DNA of 64,000 nt. Origin: Neckera pumila. Lineage: Eukaryota > Streptophyta > Bryopsida > Hypnales > Neckeraceae. The notes under the pieces were generated by a model. That model did not search any database. It saw nothing but the letters and a program-made list of their open reading frames with translations, and was not told where the DNA came from. The stretch's first letter is position 1. Every line of letters begins with the position of its first letter. Location of the stretch: the NCBI GenBank assembly GCA_963969595.1, contig OZ018414.1:24411660-24475659 (forward strand). Reading direction: 5' to 3'. Below are positions 35,214 through 48,224 of the stretch, piece after piece. The translations under genes were made by a program, and so were the position numbers.

Positions 35214-36183
35214 ACATTCTAAGCTTGGATGCACTTTCTATAAATTGTTCATTTTTTACCATTAGATTAATATTTTTAAATACTCTTTTTGTAGCATATA
35301 TGAAGTTGTCATATAGAGGGTACCATAGAGACTCTTTCCTAACAAAGGTATGTAATCTTGTTGCCATATACTTGACTTCTTGGAGCAATGTGGGACATAA
35401 TGAACAAACAATTAATTTATGCCAATCTCAAAAAGAAATTGGAGTATCTTCTTACTCTTACCATATGATATAGCTAGGTTTTGAAAAGGATAATTTTTAA
35501 AAAGGTCAATGTAAAAAAATGTTTTCACTTAGAGGTCTAGCTTCTTCAATTATTATTTTAAAATAAAAAAATAAAAAATCTTTTATTCTAGTTCACAATC
35601 TCCACTTCTAAAATTCATGGTTTGGATTGAAAATAAATTTTATGTTTTATTTGATGGGCAATTTGATGTCTTTGAGCAGTTTAGTGTTCCATTTAAGATC
35701 ATGCTAATGCAAGACTTGTTCCTCTTGTACAATGTGGATTGAGGGTTTTAAGTTTTTGTGTACCATACCCAATGTGTAGGGTGAGCAAATTTTATTAACT
35801 AAATTATTTGTTAGGATTTTGAAGAATTTCTTTCTTTCTTAATTTACGGAAAAAAATGAACCTTGCAAAATATCAGCATTTGCTGAATCATTTTAACTTC
35901 AATTCATATTTTCACAACAAATACTAAGTATAATAAGTATAATAATTAAACTTACATTTGTAAAAATAGAAATACACCTAAATTAAAAAAATTAAAATTA
36001 AAAGTTAAAAAATATCTACTTTGAGAATTATATTTCACTAATAATAAAGTCATAATTTTTGGGTCATGTTTTTTAGATGCAAAATTGAGAAGAATTTACG
36101 TGTCAGGTTATAATTTCTTTTTATAACATCATTTTCTATTCAAAAGTAATGTGCAGACTGATACAATTTGATTTGAATGCATA
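35214..36183. other. Left-arm intergenic DNA, no gene seen
   Basis: AT-rich, no supported feature. Confidence 0.5.
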
Positions 36184-36237
36184 GCATAGTAAGGAGAGTG
36201 TCTTGTTGAGCTCAACAAGACACTCTCCTCACTATGC
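36184..36237. repeat. 54-bp near-perfect palindrome (left arm)
   Basis: Two 27-bp halves meet at TTGAG/CTCAA (36210/36211) with no loop and one mismatch. The half includes GGAGAGTGTCTTGTTGAG. Confidence 0.9.
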
Positions 36238-36573
36238 ACTCAAAAAGCAATTTAAATTAAATTATAAAAAAAAACCTCCCCCTTGTAAACTCAAAAAACA
36301 ATTAAAATCAAACTAAAGTTTTTCTTACACCCCTGGTAAACTCAAAAAATAATTAAATTTTTTTTTGTAAACCACCCACTGCATCCCACCTCTTTGTAAT
36401 TTTTAGGTGGGATGCGGGTGAAATTTGATATAAGATATATCCCGTATATCGTTATTTCGTATCCAGATTTGTATTGTATTTGTATCATATATGTATTGTA
36501 TATGTACCGTGCTTATATTGTATCTATACCGCATCCATATCCAAAGCTGTTTTTCAAGATCAACGGTATTGGA

Positions 36574-36597
36574 GGGGGGGGGGGGGGGGGGGGGGGG
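36574..36597 (+). repeat. Run of 24 G (left arm)
   Basis: Homopolymer; the open frames across it are artefacts. Just upstream is a repeat of TATTGTAT(C/A)T-type words (36470-36530). The right arm has exactly 24 C at 54531-54554. Confidence 0.9.
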
Positions 36598-39540
36598 AAA
36601 AGGATTTTAAAAAAAAATCAACGGCTCTCAATTTTCAGGCAAGGTGGGGAGGACAAAAGGGCTATAACAATCCATTTTCAGTGGATAGTGAATATTTTTT
36701 GCGTTTTTGGACTTAATGTGCCATGTTAATTTAGTAGTTTAAGGCTAGAGGGAGGAAAAAAACCAAATTGAGGGGTTAAAATAATCTCTCCGCAATTTCC
36801 TTTAATCTCAATCTTCCATCATAACGGAAGAAACTTATATACCTTTTAAGGTTAATTCCCCCTTGGTATGAATGAATTAACATTAGAGTCTTTTATATCT
36901 AGTTCATAAATAATGAAATTGTAAGTGAAAGGTGGGATTTGTAGTAAAGGATGAGATTGTAGGATGGACACATCTTTGCTAAAAAGAAATTAAAATAAGG
37001 TTCAATAAATGCTAAACATAGAAATAATCTAAAAGCTTTTTATTTTCTTATACAAATGTTTTAAATTTTTTTTAAATTTCATATTATTTAGTATTATTTT
37101 ATGCCAAACATTTTCTATTAATTTGTAGAGCATTTTACTTAGGTGTTATAAACCTCAAAGATACATTACACATGTGATGACAAAGCAGAGTATAAATTTA
37201 TGTTTTATAGGCTAAAGGAAGTTTAGAATACAATTCAATGTAGGGAATGATTTTTTTCCAAAGGTTGAGAATATAGTTACCTTCAAAGAGCAAATAAGGG
37301 ACCAAACAGTCTACGAAAGAGACCCCCTCTCTCCCTTGAATTTAGTTCATCTCAGTATGATTAATTGTTTTAATTTGAAGATTACCAGTAAATTTCCTAG
37401 AATAAAATGCAACCTTTAATAGTTCAAGGATTATTACATCTTGGATAGCATCTACTCCGTGGTTAAGATTTGCCTCCGCAATGCAAGATCTAATTGTCTT
37501 GAGTTTTATATATTCTCTAAGGTGAAAATATATTCTAAAGTTGAATGAAAATTGAATCATTTGATATAGTTTTATTGCATCAATGTGCTATTTTAAGTTA
37601 TACCATTTTTGAAATAGACTTCATAACAATATTCCATCATTTATCTTTGTTCCTTCAATATATAAGGAATATAGACATTGATTTTTTTGAATTTTTTGAA
37701 TTTTTTAATTATTGAATTAGGATTTAAAATGATTTTCCTACTAGTTCTTAATATCTTACATCCAAAAATACAATAATTTAATAATAAGCATAAATTTCAC
37801 CTTCACAATTGAAATTGGTTTTAAATTGCAAGCCTCTATAATACGCAAGTAAGCTCATACTTTTGAGGACCTTACATGCTATATATATTGATTATAAATT
37901 AAAATAATTACATCATCAATTATAATAATTTTGATATATCTTAAATTTTGAAGTTTAGGATACCATCACCATAATGATATAAATATTTTGAATTCTTGTA
38001 AGAATTCATTAGAATAAATATTCCCACTCTAAGTATTTTGAAATTTTACATAATAGTTTTGTCACTATGTAATGTATAGTACACTTAAAGAAAGCAAATT
38101 TAATGAATATGTCAATTTCAACAAGATATGATCAATTTAGTATAATGTTAATTTTATTTATTTATATCCATTTTTTTAATTACAAATTTAGAATATTGAA
38201 AACATGTATGAATGTATATGTATGTATATGGGTGATTGCAAGAAAGACTAATCCTATTTTCCGTCACATTGAGGGGACTCTTTTTGTCATCTTCTATAAC
38301 ATTTGAAGCAAAAGTCCAATGAATATGAAATTTTTATTGGAGCTGTCAAACTTTTTTTTTATCAGATCCCTTAGTTTTTAGAAATAAAAAAAAAGCATTT
38401 TATATTTAAAAATCATTTTTGTTAATTTGTCACACGGGGTAGTTTACGGATTTTTACTACGTTAGGAGTACCCAAATTTAATGATCTGGAGCTGAAATTT
38501 TCGTGGTCTATTTGTATAGCAGGAAAACATATTCCTACCAAAGAAAATCTAAAAATATATAAAGTTGTGTCTTCCACATGAGTGCAAACATCACTTTCAT
38601 TGCGCACAATTTCTGCACAATGAAGATGGTTCTAAAATCAATCTTTTGGTGAAATCTCATCACTATGAACTCTTCCCAAATGGCCAATTTTTAGTTTAAA
38701 AAAAAATTTGATTTTTCTATTTTCTACAAATTAAAATGTGAAATTACGGTGCAAGTTTCTACTTTTGGCGGATTTTGCACTTTTCTAGTTCTCCTACTTA
38801 GTGAACTTTCCTATGCTTTTCCTTCCTAGGGTACCTTCTTCTAAAAGGATTTTTTCACATTCTTAAAAATTGTTTTTCGAATTTTAAAGTACTCCCAAAA
38901 GAAAAAATGAGTCCTGTGAAAAACGCTACGCTTTTTGATCGGTCTTTTTTGCAATGACCCATATACACACACGTATAATATATATATGTGCATATTTTCT
39001 TAGATATAAATATAAAAAATATGAGGAAAAACTTTGACAAAGAAACTTTAGAGGAGGCAATCCATTCCCAATTGATGACCCATTTCCAATCACTTCAAGA
39101 ATTACAGGCATAGAAGACTATTTCTTCGGTGGAAATTTTCCCGTGTGCAACAATAGTGTTTGGACCCTTCCTAGAGTTTTTAGATATTTTGGTATCAAAA
39201 CAAAGTTGCTATGAATTAATGAGTTCCAAATTCTGTGCTTCCTCAAGTGATTGAAAATGGGTTGCCTCCCCTACTGTGCACTTTTAAATATTGAAGGATA
39301 AACATAGCAGTCAATATATAGGTCCTCAAACAATTATAGGTTATAAATTAACATTGTTTGTTTTTTTGGACATTCTAGCAACCATGTCCTTTTTTTTAAA
39401 TAGAAAATATCATAGTATTTTTTAGTTTTTAATTAGCTTCAGCATGCTTTTGTTTTTTTAGTAATGCTTGAAATATTTAAAAAATGATGAAGGATTTTGA
39501 AATACCTTTCACCAAACTCTTACAATGATGAATCCAAATA
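36598..39540. other. Left-arm intergenic DNA, no gene seen
   Basis: AT-rich, about 2.9 kb, no recognisable gene, RNA or element ends. Mirrored in the right arm. Confidence 0.5.
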
Positions 39541-41335
39541 ATGGCATTCTTAAGAAGCAAAGACATTAAGAGTACTTTCAATTATTTTGACAAGGGATGT
39601 AAAGGCAAGTTGAATCGTGAAGAGGTCATTTGTGCCATGATATCCCTTTTTGGTACTCCTCCTTCTAAGGTAAAATAAAATTCCACTTCATGCATAATAT
39701 TGATGACATTCAAATTTTATGCCAAAATATTGTATCATTTATCATGAGTTTTGTTTGAATGTATTTGGCATTGGTATTCAAGAAAAAAATAATTGTTGCA
39801 TCAAGTTGTAGCAATAAAAAAATACATCAGTATAACTCCAAGAATTCTCCAAGTCAATTCTAAATAATAAACTATTAAACTATTACTATTTTAACAATTC
39901 ACATATTCATAATATATATATTAAAGATAAATTGATGTATTTTCATCATTGATTGATATCATCACAGTGATTTTAAACTTTAGCTCTTACTTATAAATTA
40001 AATAAGGTGACATATTTGAAACTTTTCTTTTGATAAAAACAAATTCAAAGTCTTATTACGCTAGGGATTTTTGGAAAATTTGCACACTATTGTACATCAA
40101 TTTTTTGGTCATAATGCATTACAATGTTTTAAGAACTATAAAAATTCTACTACAAAACAATTACTTGAATTTGAGGTGGAAGAAAGTGATTAACAAACCA
40201 TGTTCAGCCAAAGCACATGACCATATTGAAATGTGAAAAGATATCCATATATTCTAAAGAAAAAACTTTATCTTAAGATAATCGTAGTATGCACACTAAA
40301 TTCAAAAATCTTTTTGATAACAACAGGCTTTAGAACTACTAATGTTTTGTTTTTCATATCCAATTTGATTTTTGATGTTAGGATATTTTGCATTCTTATA
40401 TTTCACAATGGAGTCAAAAACCTTTAGACTAAATTTTTTGGTTTTTAAAAAGTCATTTTAATTTGTTATTATTATTTTTAACTTTATACAAAACTTATAT
40501 CTTTTGATATTATATAGAAAATTGGGTGGAATTTTCTAGTGTAGATTTTATTGATACAAATCAATTGATTTCATGTACCGCAAGTGTATGTTGGAAATTG
40601 ATGAATTGTATTGTGCAACTGCCTTCCATAATAATATTGTAAGTGAGTTCATTTTACCTTCTAAATATTGTAGTACATCAAAGAATCTATTTTTTTCTTA
40701 TAATACTTAAAATTATTCAAAGAATTAATATAACCATATACAATTAATTGTTTTGTCTAAAGCTAATCCATGAAGGTTGAATTAAAAGAAATGATGGAGA
40801 TTGCAACTTTTGGATATGTTAGTTGGCCTCTTTTTAATGCAATTATTTCAAAAAAATTAATAAGATAAAACTTGTCTCCAATTGACCTTCAAATCATACA
40901 CATTGCTTTCAACATGTTTTGTAACAAAGGTGATGTTTGTTAAATCACAATGTTGTTTGACACAATCAAAAATTTAAAATGAAATATTACCTTGAGTATT
41001 GTTTTTTTGGTATATACATTTTTGTTGAAATAAATTCATTTAATACAATAACGGATTATCACTATATATTAACAAACCATTTGATTATAATGTATGTATA
41101 ATGATTACAATAGATATTTATAATAATTTCGAATATTAACTTTGTATATTAATTTACAGATTCACTTCATGAAGAACTTATTTCAAGTCAATTATTTATG
41201 TCAATTACAAAAAAACATGCACCATATCTTAATGAAGAATTCATAAACAAAGCATTTTTAGAGCTTGACTTAGATAAAGATGGATTTCTAAACTTTTTTG
41301 ATTTTACTGCGGCATTACGTTCAGATGTACCATAA
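39541..41335 (+). pseudogene. Decayed EF-hand calcium-binding protein gene (left arm)
   Basis: First exon 39541-39669 (donor GTAAAA) codes MAFLRSKDIKSTFNYFDKGC and then KGKLNREEVICAMISLFGTP, an EF-hand whose loop lacks acidic residues at positions 3 and 5. Near 40888-40945 another block codes SPIDLQIIHIAFNMFCNKGD and hits a stop, a broken second or third EF-hand. The last exon, 41160-41335 after acceptor TTTACAG, codes EEFINKAFLELDLDKDG and FLNFFDFTAALRSDVP then TAA; its loop D-L-D-K-D-G...D is nearly canonical (Asp at position 12 where Glu is usual). A candidate block near 40562-40637 codes FMYRKCMLEIDELYCATAFH. The middle does not join cleanly, so I call it a pseudogene, though a working short form cannot be excluded. 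Confidence 0.6.
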
Positions 41336-42903
41336 TAGAAATCATTTAATTGCTCTTTTGAGGGCCCTTTTGATGAATTTGCTGAATTTGTTGAATTTTC
41401 CATTGATTCAAAATCTAATGTTCAAACGAGTTTTTAGTTTATATTAGATCTTAAGCAATGAAAGTGATTCAAATTTAGTTATAAACTATTTCAAATCAAA
41501 TACATAAGAAGGTAGTTCATAAAATGCTTTAATGAAAAACATCATAATAGAAGGAAAGTTTATAGCTTTATGGACATTCAAGTATTCTTTTGGCTCTTGC
41601 AAATATTGTTTAATATTGCACTTATTATTATTTTTACCACAAACACATTTGGTAACGACTTCAAATCAAAGAACTGCTATCGACCTACATCTAGCCTTTA
41701 TATGGTTATTACAATGAAGATATCACTTTATGTAAAATTATTATTTTTTGATAAAAACGCTCGTTTTTTCACATTTTATGATAGAAAAATCAAATTATAA
41801 TGTAAAGCTTACAATGTAAAGCTTTTGAGGTGATAGTGATAGCCCATGTCAAAAACAATAAAAACCATACATAATTTACAAGAAGGGTACACGTGTCAAT
41901 TTTTTGACATTGGTTCTAAAAAATTTACGCAAATTTTGAAAGAGATACACTATCCATTTTTCCATTGAATGTAAATCTTTTATATTCAATTCTAAACCCT
42001 AATCTCATCACAACCTTGTCTTTAGTCTCATGTCTCCTTCTCTTTCTTTGTCCCCTTCTGCCACTTTCCTGCAATATTTGAAAGATAATAATTATACAAC
42101 TATCATAAAAATTTTGCAATCAAATTTCAAACACACTCTATTACAAAACCTCTCTTTCATTCCATCTTTGTAATTATGATTTAATTTGGATATCTCTGTA
42201 AACATGCAATTTTTTTCTAGATACAAAACTTGTGCCATTTAAATCTGCCATTATAACAAAATATGAAGTGCAATGAACCTGTAAAGGCATTTACAAGAAA
42301 TGTTCATATATAAATCTTCATTTAATCTCTGTAAACAAGCAATTTCTTTTTTACTATTGAAACTTGAGATTAAGATACAAGTGTGAAACCACTACACGTT
42401 AAAAAAAAAGCATTCATTTGGGAGGTTGAAACAAAAATGCAAACTATTGCTTGCAAGAACAGAATTTGACGACTTACCTCAGATAATTGCCCAAATCAAG
42501 TGATTAATCACCCCCCCTTACAAACCCTAGAATTTACAATTTTTTTTGAAAATTCTAGAAGCATTTGAATTCTAATAAATCCTATAGGACGTAATGCCAA
42601 CCTTTGGAGTGTTCATGTTGCATTGGAGGCCAAATCTTGCTTTGGTAACCGTGATTTTGCGAAGACACTATAATTTGTGACTTTTACCTTGCTTTTGAAG
42701 TGATTATCCAATGTCCAAATTTGAAATTTCTTGCACCTATTCAGAGGGCTTTCGGAAGCACTTTCAATTAAACAAATTTCAAGTTCTAGTTATACACCAC
42801 TCAAAAGTTAAAAATATATCGTGTGGACCATATACCGTTTAGGACTAAGGATGCCCTAAATTCATTTTGTGTGGGTCGGGTGGCAGGCCTGGCACAAAAG
42901 GGG
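41336..42903. other. Left-arm inner part, one unrecognised exon-like block
   Basis: On the minus strand, after an acceptor-like ATATTGCAG near 42072, an open block (ending at 41925) codes ESGRRGQRKRRRHETKDKVV and more. It is basic and not recognised. The rest shows no feature. The mirrored copy is at 49009-49203. Confidence 0.3.
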
Positions 42904-43340
42904 CTGTTCGCTTCCTGGAAATGGCACTAGGGTTTGGGAGGTAGTTTTGGGAAGGCTAGTATCGTCACAACCTTATTGCTCCATAGTTTTTGGATTAGAC
43001 GGTCCGCCTGTCCAATCCGTCCAATATGTCCGCCTGTCCGGGATGTCCAAAGACCCTCATTAGCCTAATGCGACTACTTTAAGGTAGTTAAATTGTTTGT
43101 CCTGTTCGTCCAAAGTGTCTGATATGTCCGCTTGTCCGGGACGTCTAGTGTTCCAAAATCACTTAATGTAACAACAATGTACTGCTCTTGACATTCCAAT
43201 CTCGCCATTGCCATCGCCATCGTTGCTTGCAAGTTTGTTTCTCCCTTGATCGCTTTTTGCATTCGTTCTCGTGATCGCCTCCTGGTCTTTCTTCCTATGC
43301 TCGGGTTTGCAGATAAAACCTAATATTCTGAAATAGTAGT
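42904..43340 (+). pseudogene. Diverged relic of the CCT5 upstream/leader region (spacer)
   Basis: Collinear, same-strand similarity to 60400-60680: AGGGGCTG at the start, then (C/T)TAGGGTTT(G/A)GGAGG, TTGGGAAGGCT, GCCATCGCCATCG, and TTTCTCCCTT(G/C)ATCGCTTT with (T/A)TGC. An inserted pair of GTCC-rich ~55-bp repeats (about 42998-43055 and 43098-43148, sharing ATATGTCCGC(C/T)TGTCCGGGA) interrupts it. It is far more diverged than the two arms are from each other, so it is an older duplicate. No CCT5 coding sequence follows. Confidence 0.55.
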
Positions 43341-44850
43341 GATATAGTACATAATCAAGAATAATTGGTAATTCCCGCACAGCTCTGTACTTGCTCCCCT
43401 CCGTGCCGTGTGGTGAGAATCTGGGCTTCAATCTTATTGAGGTCTCCTTTGATCTCCAACAAAGTGTATGAACTCTTTGAGTCGGTTCTCTTCATACACG
43501 GATGTCACATTTTTGCACTTGCTTCCTGCCATTCTATTTTGCCATCATACGGATGTCAGATCTTTTTTTTGTTGACTGCAATTTATCATAGGTCTGCGTT
43601 GCTTTCCATTAAAGGAGGACCTGTTGAGAGCAAATGGATCCATTACAAGCATCTCTTACAGTTAACGATTTGCTTTCGAAGATGTATAGCATCGATGTTC
43701 CTCCACCTACATCAATTGGGCCACTACAGGTTGTGGAGAGGGACTTGCTTTGGGGAAAAGATGCGATGACTTTGAATATATCTTGGGAGGCATTGAGAGA
43801 GTTTTTTGGAGAGGTATTTTTCTGATCAAGTAGTTGCTGAGGTCATGGAGAGTCACAAGGAGTTGCAGGACTCTGTATTAGGCCTAGATTACTTCTTGCA
43901 TGGTCATTTTGGATCATTCGGAGTGCGGATCCTGCATGATGTGCTGGATGCTCTTCTAGAGTCTTGAACACCACTTAGGAGGTTGAAATGCATTGCTACT
44001 CAGGTTGCAAGTCGGGGATGGCAAGGTGGGCGAGGTGGCTCAGTAGGGGGTTGAAGACCAGTGGGTCAAGGAAGGCGAGGTGGACGAGGTAGCTTGGCAT
44101 GGGAAAGAGGACTAGTAGGTCCAGGAGGGCAAGGGGGTCAAGAAATGGAGGAGGATCGAATGGACCAGGTGGAGGGGGCCCAAGTGGAGGGGGCTCAGGT
44201 GGAGGTAGGCCCGTTTTGTTTTTTGGAGCGGTCCAAATCATTATTGTGTTGCTTCTAGTGTTTTTGACCCCAGAAAAGGGTTCATCAGTAGAGCAACGAC
44301 GAGCAAGGCGGGTGACTATCCAAGACAGATCGAGGCTATTTTATCGTGATCAAATCATTTGTGATTATGAGAAATGGCTTTATTTGTCTTTGGTTAATCA
44401 GGTTGGTTCAGTTACACTATATCATGGCCTTCAGACAAGGGCGTAGACTTCCTTTCTTACTCGTGGGATCAATCCACAATACTCCCCAAACGAGTTCCAT
44501 TCTGAACCTCTGTCCAATGTATCCAGCCACTTGGAGGTGGCTTTGAGCACTTGTTGCACAATCATCCTCAATTGAGCACAGATGACTCATTGAGCATCCT
44601 TGTATTTAGAGTCCCTTTAGACAATCTACATGGTGTGAGGGCGCCTCCTGGCAATGATGCTCCATTTGCTTGCAAATGGTTTGAGACAAATGATGAGACT
44701 TGGAGTAATTTTTGTCGCCCAAACTTCTACTCTCCACGACATTTGTTGGACACGACCTACACTTTTGATATCGTCATTGGACCAAGCTGCCTACCTAATC
44801 AGGATGCCAACATTTGTGTTTTGAAGATTGGGAACACAAAGCCCACATAG
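43341..44850 (+). pseudogene. Unrecognised coding-like fragments in the spacer
   Basis: Plus-strand blocks that look protein-like but do not join: 43634-43825 (starts MDPLQASLTVNDLLSKMYSI), continuing in another frame to a stop near 43968; a Gly-rich block around 44000-44210 followed by a hydrophobic stretch (VLFFGAVQIIIVLLLVFL) and a basic region to 44446; and 44536-44850 (ends NICVLKIGNTKPT). Frameshifts separate them. I recognise no family. It may be a decayed gene or a decayed mobile element. Confidence 0.35.
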
Positions 44851-47130
44851 ATTGCCTTTTGTACGCGGAGGGCGTGTGCATGGTTGCATTTGTGTGTCAA
44901 AGGATTGTTTGAAGAGAGGAGGATGGCCCGATCTACTTAGTCTCCTACAGTAGGTATTATGGATTATAAATCTTTTCTATTGTAATCAAATGTCCTCTGA
45001 AGTTTTTTTCTTTTCTAGGGTGTACTTGAAGTTGTGTAGAAATTCTCAAACATCATCTTAGGCAATTTCAAGCTAGCCCAAAAATTAGAACATATTTTCC
45101 TTTGCCATTGATGTCCATTCTTTAGGATGCTAAACTTTTGTCTTGATAGGTGAAGAGTTAGAGAATTGGATTTCTGATATGTTGTGATCTCACTGTATAG
45201 TACTAACAGTGCAATGGGTACAGAGCACCCTATGTTACCTTCGAGTACCTTGGAGCACTGCATCGAATGCTTCGGAACCACTCCCAATGCGGAAGAGAGC
45301 ACTTCGTTGGCTTCATCTAATCGTGATGAAGATTTGCTATTCAAATCCTCCACAGATTCTTCTGGATGATCCAGCTTATGAGATTGCATGTAGATTGCTG
45401 TAGTGTGCAATTCTGTACAGAACTGTGAGCAAGATTCAAGTACCTTTTTGTGTCACTTCTCCATTACTGTTACGAAAATTTTGTATTCTCCATGATGAGA
45501 ATGGTACACCGCCAAGGCGCCAACTGCGATGATATTTAGTATCACCATACTTTGCTAGAAACTTTTTGGAGGTATGTACATCTTTCATTGCATATCGTGA
45601 ATAGAAATGTGATTAAGCTAGTGCGTATTTTTGGTCCGACTATATTATAATTTTAAGTTTAAATTCTTCCGATTGGATTTTGAAGGTAGGATTGAATTGC
45701 GATTCTAGGGTTTGGAGAACCAGAATTCTGATTTTGTTTGGAGCTCCCATTTGAGTCTACAAGGTAGGGAGGGGCTAAATTCGTGCCTAGGGAGTTCAGA
45801 GTCTAATTCGTTCTTTCTGGTCCGGGAATTAATATGGAATCATGTGGAGCAATTTGAATGTTAGTGGTTGAATCTTAGCGTGGTCAAATGGATTTGAATT
45901 GAACCCTTCATTTTTGTGTCTAGGGTTTCATTCACTGTCTGCGTAGTCGCCTTATTCTCTCCCATTGCTGGACATTGTAAGTGATTTCATGAATTACTCC
46001 ATCTTATTGGTTCTAGAGGATTTAAGGTGATTATTGCAGCTTGAGTTTACATTTCTAGGTTTCAATGTCTTGTGTGTTGTCATGGTTCTTTATGTACAAT
46101 GAGGAATTTATTCAAAGGAGAGGGCATGTCATGGTTATGTATCTATTGATAGCAAAAAAAGACACTTGGAGTTGAAACCTGTGATTTTTGTTCAGCATGA
46201 AGTGGTAGTTCTATTACTTGTTTGCTGGTAGGAAAGTGTGTCTAGCATACTACAATACAATTTTGTTTGTCGTGATGTTTTGTTTAGGGTTTAGGGGTTT
46301 GTTTTTGTTAAGCTTTATGATGTGGCTTTTGATGCCTAAGGTGGATGTAGTATTTGGGTAAGAGGAATGTCTTTTTTGTGGAGTACATTAGTAGTCTTGG
46401 TCATTGGGAGGAGTGCTTTGTAGGTGAATCTCGGTACATTCTTTGTAAAGAACATACACCCGATTGTTTACTATTTTGTATTCCACTTGCACGTTTGCAT
46501 TTGAAGTTATTGTTTGTGCTCAATCCAATAGCTTCTGCGCCTGCAGTGGTTTCAAATGCACCAAATTTCAGAACTCGGCACCACACGCTCTTAGAAAGCA
46601 GGAAAGCTCTGGGAAATGAACGCTGGCGCTTATCATAGTTTGGTGTCCCGGTTGGAGTATTGCACATGTATTGTTTTTCAACTTAGCTTTGTAACATTTC
46701 AAGATAAGCGATGTTTACCAATTAATTGCTAGGGTAAATAAGATTTGCACATAAATAGCTCATCATTAAACTTGACGGAGAGCTGGGATTACTACAACTA
46801 TGTGTCAGGCAAATCTTTTTTTATATCTTCTGGCTTTGTCAAAGTACCTTAGTTATAAAATACACTTTAAAAGCACATGACTGAACAGTTTTGATCTATA
46901 GAGATTTTGATAAAGCTCATGGCGTTCACTCTTCTTCAAGCTATTCACTCTTTTTGCACTTGTCTCCAAATTAATATGCTTAACGATGTTTTGTCGCTGG
47001 TTTGATCTTGAAATTGAAGCTAGTCCATAGTTTGAAAGACATTTCTTGCATGTGGTCATATTTAAATGCAGATAGAAATACATGAGTCTTATGTTACCTT
47101 ATTCTAGTAGGTGAATGTAACAATGATTAG
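44851..47130. other. Spacer DNA, no gene recognised
   Basis: Moderately AT-rich. Short open frames (for example 45184-45369 and 46354-46638) resemble nothing I know. It may contain unrecognisable introns or 5' exons of the RRP44 relic that follows. Confidence 0.4.
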
Positions 47131-48224
47131 AGAAGCGTCCTTAACTGGATGCATCACAGACATTGCAGACGTTACTAATTTTGTGCTACCAAACTTGCCA
47201 CTTGATGTAGAAGCATCATAGCAAGGCACATCAGTGTAATTGGTTGAAAGACGCATTGATATGCTGCCAAAATCCATGACTGAAGGTTTTTAATACGAAA
47301 CACAAGACATGACAATTGTTTCATGTAACTTGCCTTCACCATGATAGGATATGTATGATTATATTTAATCAGCTAACATGGTCTTGTTGAGTGCAGATAT
47401 ATGTTCTCTTTGGGTAGATGTTGAAAGGCTTGCGTTCTTAGTCATTTGGGTATGTCGTGAGTTTTGCGAAATCTTTTTGTCAATATTTTGTTGTTTCTAC
47501 AAACAAGCATTTGGATGTACGAGCAGAAGTGAGCTGCACTAATTCAAAGTTTCTGATTTGTGGGTCTTTTCCTCCCTTGTTGTTGTGTATTGAGCTGATA
47601 TCTTCACATGTTGATCATTTACTGCTAGATTACAGATTATGACATCAGAAGCAAAAATTGAGTCAATGCGATTTACAAAGAGTGTCATCAATTCAAGTGC
47701 CGCTCTATCATATATAGAAGCTCAAACTTGCATGGATGACAGGTTTGTCTGCTCTATCCACTTCTTATTTTTCTTGCTTTGGATTTACAAATACACAATA
47801 TTTCTTGTTATTAAAAACTTGAGAATGTTGGCTTTTTGTATCTAGCTTTTACCTTTCTTGATTCTTGGATTGACTTTATCTAAGCCCATTGACGTGACGT
47901 TTTTTCTCTTGTGACATTTAGCAGTCGTATGGATGATGGGTTGACTATGGATCTCCGGAACATGAACAGACTAGCGAAGGTACGTTTGGTAGTTACGAGT
48001 GATAGATATTCTTTAAGCATATATCCCCACCATAAGTAATTGTTGTAATACATTTGTTTTATTTAAGCGAATACTGACTTTTACTTGTTGTGTATGGTAG
48101 TATGAGAATTCATAAGAATATAAGTTTCATTCCTCAAGATTATGCAATTAAGACGTATTGAGCATAGAGTACTACCCCTCGCATCACCCAAAGTCAAGTT
48201 TGAAATTGACAAAGAGACACATGA
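47131..48224 (+). pseudogene. Decayed RRP44/DIS3 exosome ribonuclease gene, cut by the right arm
   Basis: Intact RRP44 is the catalytic RNase II-type (RNB) 3'-5' exonuclease of the exosome. Five collinear blocks match its RNB domain: ~47151-47286 (TDIADVTNFVLPNLPLDVEA, stop, QGTSV, stop, LVERRIDMLPKSMTE); ~47398-47452 (ICSLWVDVERLAFLVIW); ~47639-47742 (KIESMRFTKSVINSSAALSY then IEAQTCMDDR, donor GTTTGT); 47923-47979 (SRMDDGLTMDLRNMNRLAK, donor GTACG); ~48139-48224 (LRRIEHRVLPLASPKVKFEI then DKETHD). Exon borders are still visible. Two in-frame stops (near 47219 and 47237) and missing residues show decay. Homology ends exactly where the right inverted arm begins. Confidence 0.8.

Larger units (their letters stand above)
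29942..42903. repeat. Left arm of a ~13-kb inverted repeat
   Basis: The whole segment is the reverse complement of 48225-61183. Mirrored reading frames pair with coordinate sums of 91125 (outer), 91126 and 91128 (inner); the steps correspond to a 1-bp indel near 31192 and a 2-bp difference in a TA run near 34930. Substitutions noticed: 30041, 30100 and 30106. The outer end is inside CCT5 exon 1 sequence; the inner end is ...CAAAAGGGG at 42903, after which the left and right sequences differ completely. Confidence 0.95.

Noticed and set aside
36412..36729. Open frame with a poly-Gly run
   Set aside because: It exists only because a 24-base G homopolymer lacks stops; the flanks are not protein-like.
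42998..43148. GTCC-rich repeated words considered as a CRISPR-like array
   Set aside because: Only two imperfect units without regular spacers, in a plant nuclear context.
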